A stretch of DNA of 64,000 nt from Agrobacterium arsenijevicii (GTDB taxonomy: Bacteria > Pseudomonadota > Alphaproteobacteria > Rhizobiales > Rhizobiaceae): positions 62,001-126,000 of the forward strand of contig JWIT01000006.1 of the NCBI GenBank assembly GCA_000949895.1, given 5' to 3'. Of this stretch, positions 62,720 through 64,000 are shown piece after piece. The notes under the pieces were generated by a model. The model did no database searches. It was not told the origin of the DNA and saw nothing but the letters and a program-made list of their open reading frames with translations. Numbering within the stretch: position 1 is the first letter of the stretch; each line of letters starts with the position of its first letter. The position numbers and the translations under genes were made by a program.

Positions 62720-63823
62720 ATGCTTCAAAAAACCGCCCCGGCGCCTCAGGCGCAAATGCTGCTCGCATGGTATGACCGCCACCATCGCGAGCTGCCATGG
62801 CGCACCTCTCCGGCCATGGCGACACAGGGAAAACGTGCCGATCCCTATCATGTCTGGCTGTCCGAAGTCATGCTTCAGCAGACGACGGTGCAGGCGGTCA
62901 AACCCTACTTCCTGAAATTCCTCGCCGCCTGGCCTGATGTCAACGATCTGGCGGCGGCGCCGGTAGAGGATGTGATGGCCGCATGGGCCGGGCTTGGTTA
63001 TTACGCACGCGCCCGCAACCTTAAAAAATGCGCGGAAGCCGTGGCGAAAGAACATGGCGGCGTCTTTCCGGATACCGAAGAGGGCCTGAAGAAACTGCCC
63101 GGCATCGGCGATTATACGTCCGCTGCCGTAGCCGCCATCGCGTTTAACCGGCAGGCGGCGGTGATGGACGGCAATGTCGAGCGGGTCATTTCCCGCCTCT
63201 TTACCATCGATGCCCCCCTGCCCGGCTCGAAATCTGCCATGAAGGCCAAGGTGGCCGAACTCACTCCCGCAGACCGCCCCGGCGATTTTGCGCAGGCGAT
63301 GATGGATCTCGGCGCAACGATCTGCACGCCCAAGCGTCCGGCCTGCGCGCTCTGTCCGTTCAACGGTTGCTGTCTTGCGCTTGCCCATGACGAGCCGGAG
63401 CGTTTTCCGGTCAAGGCCGCAAAAAAGGCAAAACCGGTGCGGCTCGGTGCCGCCTTCGTGGCGGTGAATGCAAGCGGCGAAATCCTGCTCAGGCGGCGCA
63501 TCGAAAGTGGCCTTCTCGGCGGCATGACCGAGGTGCCGACAACGGCATGGACCGCCCGCGTGGATGGCGGCACCGATACCAGCCACGCGCCCTTTGCCGC
63601 CTCCTGGCAGGCGGCGGGTATCATCGTGCATGTCTTCACCCATTTCGAGCTGCGGCTCACGGTCTACCGTGCGCAGGTGCCGGACGGCCTTCGTACAGGC
63701 CCGGATGACGGATGGTGGGAGCCGGTTACAAATCTTGACGCACAAGCCTTGCCGACGGTGATGAAAAAAGTCATCGCCCAAGCTATTCCATCCGCATTCG
63801 ATGAAAGCAGGAAGTTTCGATGA
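62720..63823 (+). CDS. mutY: A/G-specific adenine glycosylase MutY
   Basis: 367 aa from ATG 62720 (ATG 62675 possible). Catalytic Glu in LSEVMLQQTTV, helix-hairpin-helix LPGIGDYTSAAVAAIAF, catalytic Asp in VMDGNVERVI, the [4Fe-4S] pattern C-X6-C-X2-C-X5-C (CTPKRPACALCPFNGCC) and a C-terminal Nudix-like 8-oxoG recognition domain. Removes adenine mispaired with 8-oxoguanine. Stop overlaps the HAD gene start (ATGA). Confidence 0.96.
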   Translation: MLQKTAPAPQAQMLLAWYDRHHRELPWRTSPAMATQGKRADPYHVWLSEVMLQQTTVQAVKPYFLKFLAAWPDVNDLAAAPVEDVMAAWAGLGYYARARNLKKCAEAVAKEHGGVFPDTEEGLKKLPGIGDYTSAAVAAIAFNRQAAVMDGNVERVISRLFTIDAPLPGSKSAMKAKVAELTPADRPGDFAQAMMDLGATICTPKRPACALCPFNGCCLALAHDEPERFPVKAAKKAKPVRLGAAFVAVNASGEILLRRRIESGLLGGMTEVPTTAWTARVDGGTDTSHAPFAASWQAAGIIVHVFTHFELRLTVYRAQVPDGLRTGPDDGWWEPVTNLDAQALPTVMKKVIAQAIPSAFDESRKFR

Positions 63824-64000
63824 CCAAGATTGAGCATATCGTATTCGACATCGGCAAGGTACTGATCCACTACGATCCGCATATTCCCTACAGCCGTCTC
63901 ATTCCCGATGCCGACGAGCGCAAATGGTTCTTCGAAAACGTCTGCACCCATGACTGGAACCTCGAACAGGATCGCGGACGCCGCTGGGAAGACGCCGAGG
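63820..64000 (+). CDS. HAD-family hydrolase (N-terminal part)
   Basis: Runs off the right edge after 60 codons. HAD motif I VFDIGKVLIHYDP provides the nucleophilic Asp pattern (DxGxV), though the usual DxDGT reads DIGKV as in haloacid-dehalogenase-like proteins. Starts inside the mutY stop, so translation is coupled. Confidence 0.85.
   Translation, partial: MTKIEHIVFDIGKVLIHYDPHIPYSRLIPDADERKWFFENVCTHDWNLEQDRGRRWEDAE

Overview
The window reads as a chromosomal segment of a Rhizobiaceae alphaproteobacterium, most likely Agrobacterium (A. tumefaciens/fabrum complex). This is inferred from gene families and order (ohr/ohrR, betI-betB-betA, the cys genes, ppdK, dsbA-smc, mutY with an adjacent DUF721 gene), high GC, few long gaps, and several rhizobial intergenic palindrome families. 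I see no phage, IS element, integrase, CRISPR array or rRNA. It is core chromosome with small accessory insertions: toxin-antitoxin pairs, an AT-richer orphan gene beside tRNA-Gln, and dispersed repeats.

Layout. 1-6.4 kb: an SDR/LysR divergent pair; a MarR regulator diverging from a DUF899-DUF1579-VOC operon; a YciI protein; then an ABC-F ATPase broken by a one-base frameshift and preceded by a 24-codon leader ORF. 6.4-8.7 kb: an Xre/RES toxin-antitoxin pair and the peroxide-defence pair ohr/ohrR with two abutting operators. 8.7-13.5 kb: two L,D-transpeptidases and a Zn/Cd/Pb P1B-ATPase with duplicated metal-binding domains and a MerR-type promoter. 13.5-26.3 kb: glycosyltransferase, Tat-exported hydrolase, a DNA-repair exonuclease-ligase pair, a HigBA-like pair, an MFS/MarR efflux pair, two GSTs, asparaginase, DUF3750 and a ClC channel. 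26.3-31 kb: a YlcI/RelE-type pair and the choline-to-betaine operon under BetI. 31-35 kb: an orphan RHH antitoxin, an EAL-CBS-GGDEF protein, a quinone oxidoreductase and a tiny gene with a 13-nt Shine-Dalgarno.

35-43.4 kb is a sulfur assimilation region. The sulfate ABC transporter (sbp-cysT-cysW-cysA, minus strand) lies back-to-back with cysH-cysD-cysN (plus strand), with an Rrf2-family regulator between them. Together they import sulfate, adenylate it to APS and reduce it to sulfite. A perfect dyad in front of sbp is a candidate operator. 43.4-52.8 kb: small membrane and lipoproteins, tRNA-Pro(CGG), a malate:quinone oxidoreductase with an apparent Tat signal, the orphan gene, tRNA-Gln(TTG), an MBL hydrolase, a DUF1499 protein, a dicarboxylate symporter and a small lipoprotein. 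52.8-64 kb: ppdK, a Tat-exported VOC protein, smc and dsbA on the minus strand, a GyrI-like protein, a DciA/DUF721 protein, mutY and the start of a HAD hydrolase.

Most individual genes belong to known families. The observations most worth following are the ABC-F leader and frameshift, the SD-saturated 24-codon gene at 34.8 kb with its own terminator, the unknown gene at 47.5 kb, the Mqo signal sequence, promoters that predict leaderless mRNAs, and the inverted intergenic repeats. I did not find a convincing wholly new multi-gene system.
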